Shown here: one piece after another, positions 9,372-18,654 of the stretch
How positions within the stretch are numbered: position 1 is the first letter of the stretch
Layout of the letters: every line of letters begins with the position of its first letter
Assembly (NCBI RefSeq): GCF_003390395.1
Contig: NZ_QUOV01000001.1
Span: 1,922,001 to 1,986,000 of the forward strand
Length of the DNA: 64,000 nucleotides
Direction of reading: 5' to 3'
Source of the DNA: Thalassotalea euphylliae
Lineage (GTDB): Bacteria; Pseudomonadota; Gammaproteobacteria; Enterobacterales; Alteromonadaceae
Position numbers and translations under genes: made by a program
Notes under the pieces: generated by a model
The model's input: the letters and a program-made list of their open reading frames with translations, nothing else
Told to the model about the DNA's origin: nothing
Database searches by the model: none

Positions 9372-10810
9372 GTCGACTGCTGGTTGTTGGTGCGTTATCG
9401 CTAAGTTCGCTCGCCCACATTAGCCAAGCAGTTGAACAACAGGAAGAAACCTCGCCGCAGTCAAACACTATGACCATGGCTGGCAACAAGGCTATGGCTA
9501 ACAATATGTCAATGGACGCCAGCAAAGACAAAGCCATGGCGCAAAAGCCAAGTCCTAAAATAGATTATTACGACGTTGACAACGTTACCAACCAAATTCC
9601 TTATTTTGACAACCGTTTTCGTATTGATGCCCAGCTTGATGAAGTCACCTTGTTGTTTTATCGAAAAATGGGTTCACCACCGATTATTTTAGTACGACCT
9701 GACGGCAGCAAGGTCAAAGTGAACCAGCATGATAAAGAAAGCGTCGAGTGGTACGACGATCGCACGTTTGACATGATCAAAATGAAACGCCCGATGCCGG
9801 GCCCGTGGCAAGCGATTGGGCAGATTCAACCAGGTAGCCACATCATGGTGATGTCGGAAGTACGTCTTGAGGTCGCGCCATTACCTAATATTATGCTGTC
9901 AGGTGAAACGATTAAAATGACGGGTAAGTTATTTAATGGCGAGCTTGCTATAGATAACCCTTCTTTTAAAGACGTTGTTCGATTGGATGTAGACTTCTAC
10001 AGTACTAACAACTCTGCTTATAACAATTTTGGTGCTGAGCCGGTTAAGCTAACTTCGTTTCGCGACGATGGTCGAAACTTAGATGAATATGCCGACGATG
10101 GTATTTTTACCGGTGAGTTTGAACTGAACTTTTCCCCAGGTGAGTGGATTCCGCTATACCTAATTAAGCTGCCGATGGCGAGCAGGGAGCTTAGACAACA
10201 GCCAATAATTGTTCATAACAACCCTATTACTTTAACCGCTGAAACAACGATGGATTCGCAAAGTAAGCATCTGCTTAATATTGCTATTGATGATACGCAT
10301 GTAGATCCAGACAGTATGGTATTCCAAGGAAAAGTCACCTTTCCTGATAAACAAGTAGAAGCATTTTCAATAATGGAAGGTCAGGGTAGTGAGCGTATTC
10401 ATGAAATTAGCTACACTGAACCAGGCGTTCATAGAGTCAAGATTAGTGCATTTGGTGAAACCCGAAATGGCCGAGAGTTTAGGTTAGTCGTGCCAGACTT
10501 TTCATTTAATGTTGACCGCGATCCGAATGAACTGGTGGCGACGGTAAATGAAAATGGTGAAATTGTTCAGGTTAGCCAAGAAGAAATTGATCAGCTTGCG
10601 GGTAATGAAGAACCGAAATTATCCATTGAAGAAGAACTTGAACTACTAAAAGAAGAACAAGCGGCGATAAAAGCAGCAGAAGAAAAAGAAACTTTACTAT
10701 TTATCGGTATTGGCAATGGTATTATTTTAGTAATTGCTGCACTTGGCTACGGTATTTTTCTATTTCTTCGTAAAAGAAAAACTAAGCAAGCTGCTGAAAA
10801 AAGCGAATAA
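9359..10810 (+). CDS. TIGR03503 family membrane-anchored protein
   Basis: 483 residues: signal peptide (about residues 1-25), a Met/Asn/Ser-rich linker, a large extracytoplasmic region of beta-rich domains, then an acidic coiled-coil (Glu/Leu-rich, near 420-450) and one C-terminal membrane segment followed by a basic tail (RKRKTKQ). The motif INQIPYFDNRF-like region with DEVTLLFYRKMGSPPIILVRPDG matches the TIGR03503 family, found in Alteromonadales and Vibrionales, often downstream of dnaQ. It overlaps dnaQ by 13 bases. Topology suggests a periplasmic domain tethered to the inner membrane; function unknown. Confidence 0.8.
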   Translation: MVKISRLLVVGALSLSSLAHISQAVEQQEETSPQSNTMTMAGNKAMANNMSMDASKDKAMAQKPSPKIDYYDVDNVTNQIPYFDNRFRIDAQLDEVTLLFYRKMGSPPIILVRPDGSKVKVNQHDKESVEWYDDRTFDMIKMKRPMPGPWQAIGQIQPGSHIMVMSEVRLEVAPLPNIMLSGETIKMTGKLFNGELAIDNPSFKDVVRLDVDFYSTNNSAYNNFGAEPVKLTSFRDDGRNLDEYADDGIFTGEFELNFSPGEWIPLYLIKLPMASRELRQQPIIVHNNPITLTAETTMDSQSKHLLNIAIDDTHVDPDSMVFQGKVTFPDKQVEAFSIMEGQGSERIHEISYTEPGVHRVKISAFGETRNGREFRLVVPDFSFNVDRDPNELVATVNENGEIVQVSQEEIDQLAGNEEPKLSIEEELELLKEEQAAIKAAEEKETLLFIGIGNGIILVIAALGYGIFLFLRKRKTKQAAEKSE

Positions 10811-10885
10811 ATCACCGGAGTTTGATGCTATTTCACCCTTATTGGTTGGCATTTGTGCACTTGAAAAATAATCTCAAAAAAGTGG

Positions 10886-10914
10886 TTGACGGATAGGGAA
10901 CAGATCCGTAATAT
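10886..10914 (+). promoter_or_regulatory. Strong sigma-70 promoter for the tRNA-Asp cluster
   Basis: TTGACG (-35), a 17-base spacer and TAATAT (-10), close to consensus. The start point would fall near 10921, after a GC-rich discriminator (cgctccgc), the feature that makes stable RNA promoters sensitive to the stringent response. About 40 bases lie between this start and the first tRNA. Confidence 0.75.
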
Positions 10915-10962
10915 TCGCTCCGCATTCAACGAGATGTTGTTGATTAGCAGAGTTTTAAACGC

Positions 10963-11039
10963 GGAGTGGTAGTTCAGTTGGTTAGAATACCGGCCTGTCA
11001 CGCCGGGGGTCGCGGGTTCGAGTCCCGTCCACTCCGCCA
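10963..11039 (+). tRNA. tRNA-Asp(GTC), copy 1 of 6
   Basis: A 77-base cloverleaf with encoded CCA end. Acceptor arms GGAGTGG and CCACTCC pair fully, the anticodon loop CTGTCAC has GTC, and the T-loop GGTTCGAGTC is canonical. It reads as tRNA-Asp. It is the first gene of a run of six identical copies. Confidence 0.97.
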
Positions 11040-11067
11040 ATTAAAATTCTGATTTTGCATTAACTGC

Positions 11068-11144
11068 GGAGTGGTAGTTCAGTTGGTTAGAATACCGGCC
11101 TGTCACGCCGGGGGTCGCGGGTTCGAGTCCCGTCCACTCCGCCA
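11068..11144 (+). tRNA. tRNA-Asp(GTC), copy 2 of 6
   Basis: Same 77-base sequence as copy 1, including CCA, separated from it by a 28-base AT-rich spacer, the shortest in the array. Anticodon GTC. Cotranscription with the upstream copy is expected. Confidence 0.97.
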
Positions 11145-11213
11145 CTTAATGTAAAGTATTAATCTTCAGTTTCAGCGACGCAGCAATATACAGTTTGTAT
11201 AAAAGCTAAATGC

Positions 11214-11290
11214 GGAGTGGTAGTTCAGTTGGTTAGAATACCGGCCTGTCACGCCGGGGGTCGCGGGTTCGAGTCCCGTCCACTCCGCCA
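11214..11290 (+). tRNA. tRNA-Asp(GTC), copy 3 of 6
   Basis: Identical to the other copies, with encoded CCA. Its 69-base upstream spacer has no resemblance to the 28-base spacer before copy 2, so only the tRNA itself is conserved between the units here. Confidence 0.97.
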
Positions 11291-11364
11291 AGTCGTTAGA
11301 TGAATTCAAATAAAGAAAATTCTTATCGGTAATTTTTAATGTAATTGTTGATAAGTAATACTGC

Positions 11365-11441
11365 GGAGTGGTAGTTCAGTTGGTTAGAATACCGGCCTGT
11401 CACGCCGGGGGTCGCGGGTTCGAGTCCCGTCCACTCCGCCA
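11365..11441 (+). tRNA. tRNA-Asp(GTC), copy 4 of 6
   Basis: Identical to the other copies. The 74-base spacer before it is AT-rich and ends in the short element ctgc that also precedes copies 2, 5 and 6. Confidence 0.97.
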
Positions 11442-11514
11442 AATCTTTATCTGAATGAATACTTTGAATATTAAGAATATACATCCTTAACAATAGTTTT
11501 AAGGATATTACTGC

Positions 11515-11591
11515 GGAGTGGTAGTTCAGTTGGTTAGAATACCGGCCTGTCACGCCGGGGGTCGCGGGTTCGAGTCCCGTCCACTCCGCCA
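11515..11591 (+). tRNA. tRNA-Asp(GTC), copy 5 of 6
   Basis: Identical to the other copies, 73 bases after copy 4. The spacer ends in ttactgc, with the same ctgc found before copies 2, 4 and 6. Encoded CCA present. Confidence 0.97.
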
Positions 11592-11707
11592 ACATTCTTA
11601 ATCGATAAGTAATAAAAACAAAATAAACGAATTGTTGAATACAAAACTTCTATTAGGTAACTTATTTAAGTTCTATTAAATAGGAATATCTAAATAGTAA
11701 ATGCTGC

Positions 11708-11784
11708 GGAGTGGTAGTTCAGTTGGTTAGAATACCGGCCTGTCACGCCGGGGGTCGCGGGTTCGAGTCCCGTCCACTCCGCCA
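11708..11784 (+). tRNA. tRNA-Asp(GTC), copy 6 of 6
   Basis: Identical to the other copies, after the longest spacer (116 bases). Downstream is an AT-rich stretch with a weak hairpin (gaaaaatattttc near 11808-11820), which is not a convincing terminator. Confidence 0.97.
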
Positions 11785-12081
11785 ATATTTACTGATAGTC
11801 TACTAGAAAAATATTTTCTCGAGACCAACACTTTTATTTCTTATTATCTATTTGTTTTTACACTGTAAAACAGCGTAAACAATCATATTAACTTTCCTTG
11901 CTCTAATTTAATTATTCCCTCAAAAACTTTACTTTTCGAGTTTACCTTTAATCTTATTATCTGTTCATAACGCATGTTTTGACACCCGCTATAAACGATT
12001 ACTTACAAACGACTTCTCGTCTTTGAAATCAGCTTCTCTTAGCATACTTCTTAATTATTTTGATAATTGGTAGGTTAGTCG
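11785..12081. other. AT-rich intergenic region after the tRNA array
   Basis: About 300 bases with no credible gene. It should contain the end of the tRNA transcript and the promoter for the CPBP protease gene. A short inverted repeat near 11808 is the only fold I can see. Confidence 0.4.
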
Positions 12082-12900
12082 ATGAATGAGCGAGTAAAAG
12101 TAGGGCCAAATCGGTTTATCGTTGGTTTATGTCTTTTCTTTTTGACACTTTTTGCGCAGTCAGCGAATCAAATTTACTTGTCATATAGTAGCGAGCAAGA
12201 AGTCGCTGTAAATATCCCACTAACCCTGGGCTTCCTCTCTGTATTAACAATTCCAGCATTATGGATAGGCTTAGTGTTAGGCTCGAAGTTAGGACTTGGT
12301 TTACAGAACACACAGAGAACTGATCAACTCGACTTCAATGGACACTCTCAGCTAGATAGAAAGCCGAGAGAGCCCGCGCTAAGGTTTACTGGAATGAGTG
12401 CAGGAATCGTTTATGCCATCAGTTTTGGAGTATTTCTTGGAGTTTTATTGCTTTTACTTCGCGACTTGCTGCATCCATATTTACCTCAAGCACTACCTGA
12501 ATACGGTTTTCGTGGATTAGAAGGGGGCATACTCGTATCGTTTGGTGCCGCGGTTGGTGAAGAGGTTTGGTTTAGATTTGGTTTGTTAACATTAGTGCTT
12601 TATATCTTTTGTCAGTTGACAGGAAAAATTCAACCTTCAGAAGCTATGGTAAAGCTTGCTATTGTATTTATTGCGACATTATTTGGTTTAGCTCACTTAC
12701 CGCAACTCGCTGCTTTTCAAGCGTTCACTAATTTCGCGATTTGGGCAACTATTTTGGGTAATATATTAGTGGGTAGCTTATACGGCTGGTGCTTTTGGCG
12801 ATTTGGCCTTGTGTCGGCCATAGTTGCCCACTTTAGCGTTGATATTGTGCTCCATGTCTTACCAGCCACAGCATTATATAGTGAATACGTTAATAACTGA
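12082..12900 (+). CDS. CPBP family intramembrane metalloprotease
   Basis: 272 residues with about six or seven hydrophobic segments. The three signature motifs of the CPBP (Abi/CAAX protease-like) family are present: Glu160-Glu161-x3-Arg165 (GEEVWFR), a His in FGLAH (His205) and the HxxxD motif (His250, Asp254). These residues form the intramembrane metal site. Bacterial members cut membrane substrates, and some are linked to bacteriocin immunity; the substrate here is not evident. No bacteriocin gene is adjacent. The gene stands alone between the tRNA array and the convergent acyltransferase gene. Confidence 0.88.
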   Translation: MNERVKVGPNRFIVGLCLFFLTLFAQSANQIYLSYSSEQEVAVNIPLTLGFLSVLTIPALWIGLVLGSKLGLGLQNTQRTDQLDFNGHSQLDRKPREPALRFTGMSAGIVYAISFGVFLGVLLLLLRDLLHPYLPQALPEYGFRGLEGGILVSFGAAVGEEVWFRFGLLTLVLYIFCQLTGKIQPSEAMVKLAIVFIATLFGLAHLPQLAAFQAFTNFAIWATILGNILVGSLYGWCFWRFGLVSAIVAHFSVDIVLHVLPATALYSEYVNN

Positions 12901-12966
12901 TAAGAGCTATTAATTGCCTTTAGATAAATAAAGCTCTTGCGTATTTATAGCGTTTTAAAGGCTAAA

Positions 12967-13911
12967 TTATACCGATCTATGCTGGTTAACTTGAGTCTCT
13001 AGCACTTGTTCTTGCTCGTGTTGACAGTAGAGTTGGTGGATTAATTGATCTTTTTCTTGCCACTGCTGATTTAGCCATAGCTGGAAACTTTCTTTGAACC
13101 CAACATCATCAAAATAGTCGCCGATCATCGCTTGTTCGATATCAATTGCTTCGATGTTAACAACGATTTTACCTAACTTACCTTTAAGCATATCCTTCAT
13201 GACATGGCCTGGGTTGTCTGGGTAGAGCAGGGTAACGTTGAGTACCTTGTCAAATTGCTCCCCCAAGGTCGCTAACGTAAAGGCAATACCACCTGCTTTG
13301 GGTTTTAACAGATAATTAAATGGACTTTGTTGCTTTTCATGTTTGCTTTTCGTGAAACGCGTACCTTCAACAAAATTGATAATGGTAGTTGGATGATCCC
13401 TAAACGATTGACAAGACTTTTTCGTTGTTTCGATATCCTGGCCTTTTAGATGGGGGTGCTTTTCTATAAAAGCTTTGCTGTAGCGTTTCATAAAAGGCAT
13501 ATTCAACGCCCAACAGGCCATTCCTAAAAACGGTACTTTTCTCAACGATTCTTTAAGGAAAAATTTAGGCTCGGGCGTATGTTGTCTGGCAACTTCAGCG
13601 ATCACCAAAATATCTAACCAACTTTGGTGGTTAGCTAAAATTAAGTACCAAGCGTCTTTACTTAGATTTTCTGCGCCATTTACTTGCCACTCTACGCGAT
13701 TTATTAGTCTTAAAATCAGCGTATTATTGTATGTCCACAGGCGGTATACCGTGTGCATAGGGCGGTGTAATAAATAGTGAAAGTGCTTGATAGGTATAAG
13801 TGTTTTAAGTAAACCGCCGAGAAAAACTAAGGTACCGCTAAAAGCTAAATTTAAACAAAATAAGGCAAAAGCAAAAGGCATTAAAACAAAGCTAGGCAAT
13901 CCAGTTAGCAT
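12967..13911 (-). CDS. 1-acylglycerol-3-phosphate acyltransferase-like protein (YihG type)
   Basis: 314 residues. An N-terminal membrane segment is followed by the PlsC-type domain: NHQSWLD carries the catalytic HX4D, and FVEGTRFTKSK gives the substrate-binding EGTR motif. These enzymes transfer an acyl chain to lysophospholipids. The longer N-terminal region and the LKPKAGGIAFTLA segment match the YihG/YihG-like subfamily. The start at 13911 has a clear ggag site; an upstream in-frame ATG 36 bases earlier lacks one. It is downstream of fadE on the same strand but separated by a terminator, so it has its own promoter. Confidence 0.88.
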   Translation of the reverse strand: MLTGLPSFVLMPFAFALFCLNLAFSGTLVFLGGLLKTLIPIKHFHYLLHRPMHTVYRLWTYNNTLILRLINRVEWQVNGAENLSKDAWYLILANHQSWLDILVIAEVARQHTPEPKFFLKESLRKVPFLGMACWALNMPFMKRYSKAFIEKHPHLKGQDIETTKKSCQSFRDHPTTIINFVEGTRFTKSKHEKQQSPFNYLLKPKAGGIAFTLATLGEQFDKVLNVTLLYPDNPGHVMKDMLKGKLGKIVVNIEAIDIEQAMIGDYFDDVGFKESFQLWLNQQWQEKDQLIHQLYCQHEQEQVLETQVNQHRSV

Positions 13912-14124
13912 TTTTACTCCATCACTACTTGTTGATATCCCAATCATTATTTTAAGTTTATGGATGGTGTGAGATATCTTTCATAAAAATGACATATTAC
14001 CGATATTTATTTTAAACAGGTACCGTTATGTTTGTCACAAATGTACGCTGAAATCTTAGCTTGAAGGGATAATGTTATTTAAAATCAAGGCTATAGGATA
14101 GTTATTTGTTTTTCATAAAGCATA

Positions 14125-14150
14125 AAAAAACCTGCCGAAGCAGGTTTTTT
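14125..14150 (-). terminator. Rho-independent terminator after fadE
   Basis: Stem AAAAAACCTGC / GCAGGTTTTTT with a CGAA tetraloop, flanked by A- and T-runs, so it can work in both directions. It lies 26 bases beyond the fadE stop codon and separates fadE from the acyltransferase gene. Confidence 0.9.
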
Positions 14151-14175
14151 ATTTATGTTTTATTAGCGCTAACGA

Positions 14176-16638
14176 TTAAGCAGCATGCTCTTGGCTATCA
14201 GCCATTTCTGCTAGTAATGATTTTGCCGCAGGCAGGTCCATTGGGTCAAAGTCATCTACATCGATTACAGCTTTACGACCTAACTCAGTCTTACGCAGGT
14301 GCTCGGCTTCACTTTCTGTGATGGCATTTGCCGCAAGACCTTTTTCAGCCACTTCATTTAAGCGGAAGAAAGGTAGCTTTTTACCGACAGCACGACAGAC
14401 TTTATCGTAAATTGGCTCGGCAGCAAGAATGTCGTCTAACGTTTGCTCAAGCATACCTACAACATTTTCTGGCTCGCGAGTTAAGTACTGGCCTTGACCA
14501 ATTCGGTTACGCGTTTCACATGGCGTTTGTAGAATCTTAGCGACAGCGTGGTCAAGTTTGTCAGATGGCTTAGTTAACCAGCTACCAAATGGCAAGATAA
14601 CCGCACGTAATGCTACTGCAACTGCTTTGTTAGGGAAGTTGCTTATTAGCTCGTCAATTGCAACTTGTGTTTGGTACAAGCTGTCTTCAACTGCCCATTG
14701 TAATACTGGCAAGTCAGCAGATTGACGACCTTCGTCATTAAAGCGTTTTAATGTTGCTGAGGCTAAGTACAAGTGACTTAGAACATCACCTAAGCGCGCT
14801 GAAATACGTTCGCGACGTTTTAAATCACCACCTAGGGTTAGCATCGCGATATCAGATAACATGGCTAAGTTAGAGCTAAAGCGTGTTAACAATTGGTAGT
14901 ATCGGCGCGTACCGTCGCTGTATGGTGATTTAACAAAGCGAGAGCCTGTTAACGACATCCATAAGCTGCGGAAAATATTGCTTGTTGCAAAACCAATGTG
15001 ACCAAATAATGCGTGATCGAAGTCATCTAATGCTTGTTTGAAGTTGCTGTTACCGGCCGCTTCAAGTTCAGCTAAAACGTAAGGATGACAACGGATTGCA
15101 CCTTGACCGTAGATGATCATGTTACGGGTTAGGATGTTTGCACCTTCAACCGTGATAGCAACTGGTGCACCTTGGTAGCCGCGTGCTAAGTAGTTAGCAG
15201 GGCCCATACAAACGCCTTTACCACCGTGAATATCCATCGCATCTGTCACAGATGAACGCATTTTTTCGGTTAAGTGGTATTTAGCAATTGCAGAGATTAC
15301 CGACGGCTTTTCACCTAAGTCGATACCGCCTGTTGACATAGTTGTCACAGCATCCATTAGGTAAGCGTTACCGCCAATACGTGCCAATGCTTCTTCAATA
15401 CCTTCCATTTTACCGATAGGTAGTTTGAATTGACGACGAATGCGGCTGTAAGCACCTGTGGCAAGTGCGATAGATTTAACACCACCAGCACTGTTTGAAG
15501 GCAAGGTAATTGCGCGACCAACAGACAAACACTCAACTAGCATACGCCAGCCTTGACCAGCCATTTTCGGGCCACCGATAATAAAATCAAGCGGTACGAA
15601 TACTTCTTCACCTTGTGTTGGACCATTTTGGAATGGCACATTCAATGGGAAGTGACGACGACCGGTAATAACACCGTCTAAGTCAGTAGGAATTAGGGCA
15701 CAAGTAATACCTAGGTCTTCTTCTTCACCAATTAAACCTTCTGGATCGTAAAGTTTAAATGCTAAACCAAGCACAGTAGCTACTGGTGCAAGTGTAATGT
15801 ATCGCTTGTCCCAAGTTAGCTTCATACCAAGGACTTCTTCGCCGTTAAATTCGCCTTTACAAACGATACCGAAATCAGGGATAGAGCCAGCATCTGAACC
15901 TGCTTCCGGGCTTGTTAATGCAAAACAAGGGATCTCTTCACCTTTCACTAGGCGTGGCAGGTAGTAATCTTGTTGCTCTTTTGTACCATAGTGCTGTAAT
16001 AATTCACCTGGGCCTAAAGAGTTAGGTACACCAACTGTACTTGCTAATACTGAGCTAGCACCCGTTAGTTTTTGTAATACACGAGATTGTGCGTAAGCGC
16101 TGAATTCAAGACCACCGTATTCTTTTTTGATGATCATGGCAAAGAACTTGTTGTCTTTTAAGTATTGCCAAATCTCAGGAGACAAGTCAGCACGTTCGTG
16201 AGTGGTTTCCCAATCGTCAACCATTTTACAAACTTGCTCAACTGGGCCATCTAAGAATGCTTGCTCTTCCGCCGACAAACGTGGTTTAGGGAAGTTATGA
16301 AGCTTTTGCCAGTCCGGGTTACCACGGAATAGATCAGCTTCGAACCAAGTTGTACCTGCGTCAATCGCTTCTTTTTCGGTACGAGACATTTCAGGCATGA
16401 TGCCCTTAAACATTTTAAGTAAAGGCTTACTGATGTATTCCTTTCTGAAGCTTGTCATGTTTAAAGGTAATGCGATGGCGGCAAAAACTAACCAACCAAT
16501 AACAGAAACAACGTTAAATACAGTACCTACTACCATCAGTATGCCAAATACTAAGGTGTAGGTTGTTAGAGCGGCTCTGGTATAAGCCATAAACCAGCTA
16601 AGGGCAATTGCGCTGGCGAACCAAATTAAAGTTTCCAC
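14176..16638 (-). CDS. fadE: Acyl-CoA dehydrogenase
   Basis: 820 residues, close to E. coli FadE (814). FadE performs the first step of fatty-acid beta-oxidation, oxidising acyl-CoA to trans-2-enoyl-CoA with FAD. The N-terminus holds two or three membrane segments, then the ACAD core with [15 protein letters not shown] (FAD/substrate loop), the [17 protein letters not shown] region, and the C-terminal FadE-specific extension. A FadR-like palindrome lies about 20-36 bases upstream of the start. The terminator just downstream isolates it as a single gene. Confidence 0.95.
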   Translation of the reverse strand: METLIWFASAIALSWFMAYTRAALTTYTLVFGILMVVGTVFNVVSVIGWLVFAAIALPLNMTSFRKEYISKPLLKMFKGIMPEMSRTEKEAIDAGTTWFEADLFRGNPDWQKLHNFPKPRLSAEEQAFLDGPVEQVCKMVDDWETTHERADLSPEIWQYLKDNKFFAMIIKKEYGGLEFSAYAQSRVLQKLTGASSVLASTVGVPNSLGPGELLQHYGTKEQQDYYLPRLVKGEEIPCFALTSPEAGSDAGSIPDFGIVCKGEFNGEEVLGMKLTWDKRYITLAPVATVLGLAFKLYDPEGLIGEEEDLGITCALIPTDLDGVITGRRHFPLNVPFQNGPTQGEEVFVPLDFIIGGPKMAGQGWRMLVECLSVGRAITLPSNSAGGVKSIALATGAYSRIRRQFKLPIGKMEGIEEALARIGGNAYLMDAVTTMSTGGIDLGEKPSVISAIAKYHLTEKMRSSVTDAMDIHGGKGVCMGPANYLARGYQGAPVAITVEGANILTRNMIIYGQGAIRCHPYVLAELEAAGNSNFKQALDDFDHALFGHIGFATSNIFRSLWMSLTGSRFVKSPYSDGTRRYYQLLTRFSSNLAMLSDIAMLTLGGDLKRRERISARLGDVLSHLYLASATLKRFNDEGRQSADLPVLQWAVEDSLYQTQVAIDELISNFPNKAVAVALRAVILPFGSWLTKPSDKLDHAVAKILQTPCETRNRIGQGQYLTREPENVVGMLEQTLDDILAAEPIYDKVCRAVGKKLPFFRLNEVAEKGLAANAITESEAEHLRKTELGRKAVIDVDDFDPMDLPAAKSLLAEMADSQEHAA

Positions 16639-16657
16639 TTACTTTCCTTACTTATTA

Positions 16658-16674
16658 AAGAGGTCAGACCACTA
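16658..16674 (-). promoter_or_regulatory. FadR-like operator upstream of fadE
   Basis: The sequence AAGAGGTCAGACCACTA contains the palindromic core GGTCAGACCA, which matches the E. coli FadR consensus core (TGGTCNGACCA) at 10 of 11 positions. It lies between 20 and 36 bases upstream of the fadE start, where FadR would block transcription. Acyl-CoA would release it. No fadR gene is in the window. Confidence 0.7.
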
Positions 16675-16900
16675 AAGGTTAGCTCGTAGATGAAAAAAAT
16701 TCAATTAAAATGTCGAATAAATCAATAAATCTCACGTAAGTTTTGTTGAAGCGTTATAATTTCGAGCTTAGCGAGCCAATCTATTGGCTTTTGTTTTTAG
16801 GTTTTGCTATCTAGTTTTTGAAATTTGGCTTGTCACTATCGTCGTTGTTAGATCATGGTGACTAGCTTATTAGCTTTTAATTGAGGTAAATAAAGCGTCT

Positions 16901-17683
16901 ATGTGTGAACTTCTTGCCATGAGTGCAAATGTGCCAACGGATATCTGCTTTAGTTTTGCGGGCTTAATGCAGCGTGGTGGTAATACAGGGCCCCATAAAG
17001 ATGGTTGGGGGGTTACTTTTTATGAAGGCAAAGGGTGTCGTAGCTTTAAAGATCCGATGCCGAGTGCCGAATCCAAAATTGCCCAGTTAGTAACAGATTA
17101 CCCGATCAAGAGCGAGTCTGTGATTTGTCATATACGCCAAGCCAATTCAGGCGCAGTTTGTTTAGAGAATACTCATCCATTTGTTCGTCAGCTTTGGGGT
17201 AAAAATTGGACTTATGCCCACAATGGCCAATTGAAAAATTTTATTGAGGCGTTGACAGTTGAGCATCATATACCTGTTGGCACAACCGATAGTGAGCATG
17301 CGTTTTGTTGGCTGCTCGATCAACTTTATATAACGTTTGGTCGCACCCAACCAGCACCGGAAGTGTTGTTTAATTTTATTGCCGATCACGCGCAGCAAAT
17401 TAATCAGCTAGGTGTGTTTAATCTAATTTTGTCTGACGGCGAGAGCTTATTTGCATTTTGTTCAAATAACCTTCACTGGATTACCCGACGGGCGCCTTTT
17501 GGCCAGGCACAGTTGATTGATGCCGATATCGTCGTTGATTTTAAACAAGAAACGAATTCAACCGACATAGTCACTGTTATTGCCACTCAGCCGCTCACCA
17601 ATAATGAAAAATGGCACAAGATGGAAGCAGGGCAGTGGCATGTGTTTAACAGAGGGCTCTGTGTGTTTGGCTCGCCAACTTAA
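16901..17683 (+). CDS. yafJ: Class II glutamine amidotransferase (YafJ-like)
   Basis: 260 residues. The mature N-terminus MCELLAMSAN exposes the catalytic Cys2 after Met removal, the mark of an Ntn-hydrolase glutaminase. The motifs HKDGWGVTFYEG, HIRQANSG and FAHNGQ-type segment (TYAHNGQL) for the oxyanion hole and substrate are intact. The YafJ group hydrolyses glutamine or a similar amide; the acceptor is unknown. It is divergent from fadE, as in other Alteromonadales/enterobacteria where yafJ and fadE are neighbours. It is followed by a terminator. Confidence 0.9.
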   Translation: MCELLAMSANVPTDICFSFAGLMQRGGNTGPHKDGWGVTFYEGKGCRSFKDPMPSAESKIAQLVTDYPIKSESVICHIRQANSGAVCLENTHPFVRQLWGKNWTYAHNGQLKNFIEALTVEHHIPVGTTDSEHAFCWLLDQLYITFGRTQPAPEVLFNFIADHAQQINQLGVFNLILSDGESLFAFCSNNLHWITRRAPFGQAQLIDADIVVDFKQETNSTDIVTVIATQPLTNNEKWHKMEAGQWHVFNRGLCVFGSPT

Positions 17684-17723
17684 AAGCGACTACTTTATAC
17701 GTGCTTTGGTTAATACAGAAATC

Positions 17724-17755
17724 AAACAGCAACCATGTGTTGCTGTTTAATTTTT
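17724..17755 (+). terminator. Rho-independent terminator after yafJ
   Basis: A perfect 9-bp stem AAACAGCAA / TTGCTGTTT with a 7-base loop is followed by AATTTTTAT. It begins 41 bases beyond the yafJ stop. Confidence 0.85.
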
Positions 17756-17821
17756 ATAGAAATGACGGATTGGTATTTGCCATTTAGCGGCTTACAAAAA
17801 CGTTAGTTTATCGTTATTGCA

Positions 17822-17866
17822 AGTGAACTTATGTCTAGTGAACTTGTGCTAAGTGAGCTTTTAGTT
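17822..17866. repeat. Three 15-bp tandem repeats (AGTGAACTT type)
   Basis: Three head-to-tail 15-base units, each opening with AGTGA(A/G)CTT. The third reaches into the last codons of the DUF3108 gene, so its stop codon is inside the array. The array lies between convergent genes. Confidence 0.65.
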
Positions 17867-18616
17867 AACAGTCAAAGAAGACAATTGTGCTTGAAACTGC
17901 TCAACGCCGCCTTTTTGTTGAAACAACTTCACCATCAAATAATCAAGTTCAGGTGCAAACCACGCATAGGTGACACGCTTTTTGTCTACCACTTCACGTT
18001 TTAAGCGAATCGTTTTTACTAAACCATACGGCAGCATCAATTCTTCTTCGCCATCATACTCGTAAACGTAATTTTTGATTTTGCCAGAGGTACCAACCAC
18101 CGGATAAACAAAATGTTGCGGCTTTTGTGCTTGGTCATCATTGGCAATTAAGTTCAAACGGTTTTGTAGGTGATAGCTAAGCTTGTCTTGAATATTGGTA
18201 GGAAAGTTTATATCGCGAGTACGCTTTGTTTTTACATTAGTTGCTTGATTGGCTTTAACGTCGTATTGCCATTCATAATATTTGTCTTTGCCAGTGCCTT
18301 CACGGTTATAGGTATAATGGCTTGGCGTTACTTTGCCGCCTGCCACTTCGACAATTGAAGTTTCGGCGCGGCGATCAGAAAAAATCATCCACTCAATATC
18401 CGTGTGATAACTGTATTTCGCTAAACCATTCTCTAAGTATTCAAGTTCGCGTGTAGCGCTACCAACGGCTTTAGATTTGCGCAATATGGTATATTGCGCA
18501 GTAAAAGGACTTACAAGAGGGGACGCTAATTGTTCACCTTGGGATGCATAAGCAGGTGATAAAGCGCTTAATGAACCAGCAGCCAATGCGGCCAATAGCC
18601 ATTTTTTCAACATCAA
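17861..18616 (-). CDS. DUF3108 family exported protein
   Basis: 251 residues with a signal peptide (cleavage after PAYAS) and then an FTAQYTILRKSKAVGSATRELEY opening with DYLMVKLFQQKGGVEQFQAQL at the end. This layout matches DUF3108, a family found downstream of purN in many Vibrio and Shewanella genomes. The domain is beta-rich and thought to be periplasmic. The gene starts 38 bases from one end of the MITE-like element, which separates it from purMN. No function is known. Confidence 0.85.
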   Translation of the reverse strand: MMLKKWLLAALAAGSLSALSPAYASQGEQLASPLVSPFTAQYTILRKSKAVGSATRELEYLENGLAKYSYHTDIEWMIFSDRRAETSIVEVAGGKVTPSHYTYNREGTGKDKYYEWQYDVKANQATNVKTKRTRDINFPTNIQDKLSYHLQNRLNLIANDDQAQKPQHFVYPVVGTSGKIKNYVYEYDGEEELMLPYGLVKTIRLKREVVDKKRVTYAWFAPELDYLMVKLFQQKGGVEQFQAQLSSLTVN

Positions 18617-18654
18617 AATTACCTCATCAGGAATGTACGCAAAAGAGTAGCGTT

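Noticed and set aside
9196..9537. A 113-codon leftward frame opposite the dnaQ/TIGR03503 junction
   Set aside because: It overlaps two strongly supported genes on the other strand and has no plausible start signal or family.
10828..11595. Protein-like frames on the minus strand reading AEWTGLEPATPGVTGRYSNQ
   Set aside because: They are the reverse complement of the tRNA-Asp genes; identical peptides recur because the tRNAs are identical. They are not genes.
10963..11784. A regularly spaced repeat array that could look like a CRISPR
   Set aside because: The repeated 77-mer folds as tRNA-Asp with encoded CCA, and the spacers vary from 28 to 116 bases.
12082..12900. The CPBP protease as a bacteriocin-immunity locus
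   Set aside because: No small bacteriocin-like gene, export gene or processing gene is adjacent.
14106..14321. A 71-codon rightward frame at the end of fadE
   Set aside because: It crosses the fadE terminator and runs antisense to fadE; no independent support.
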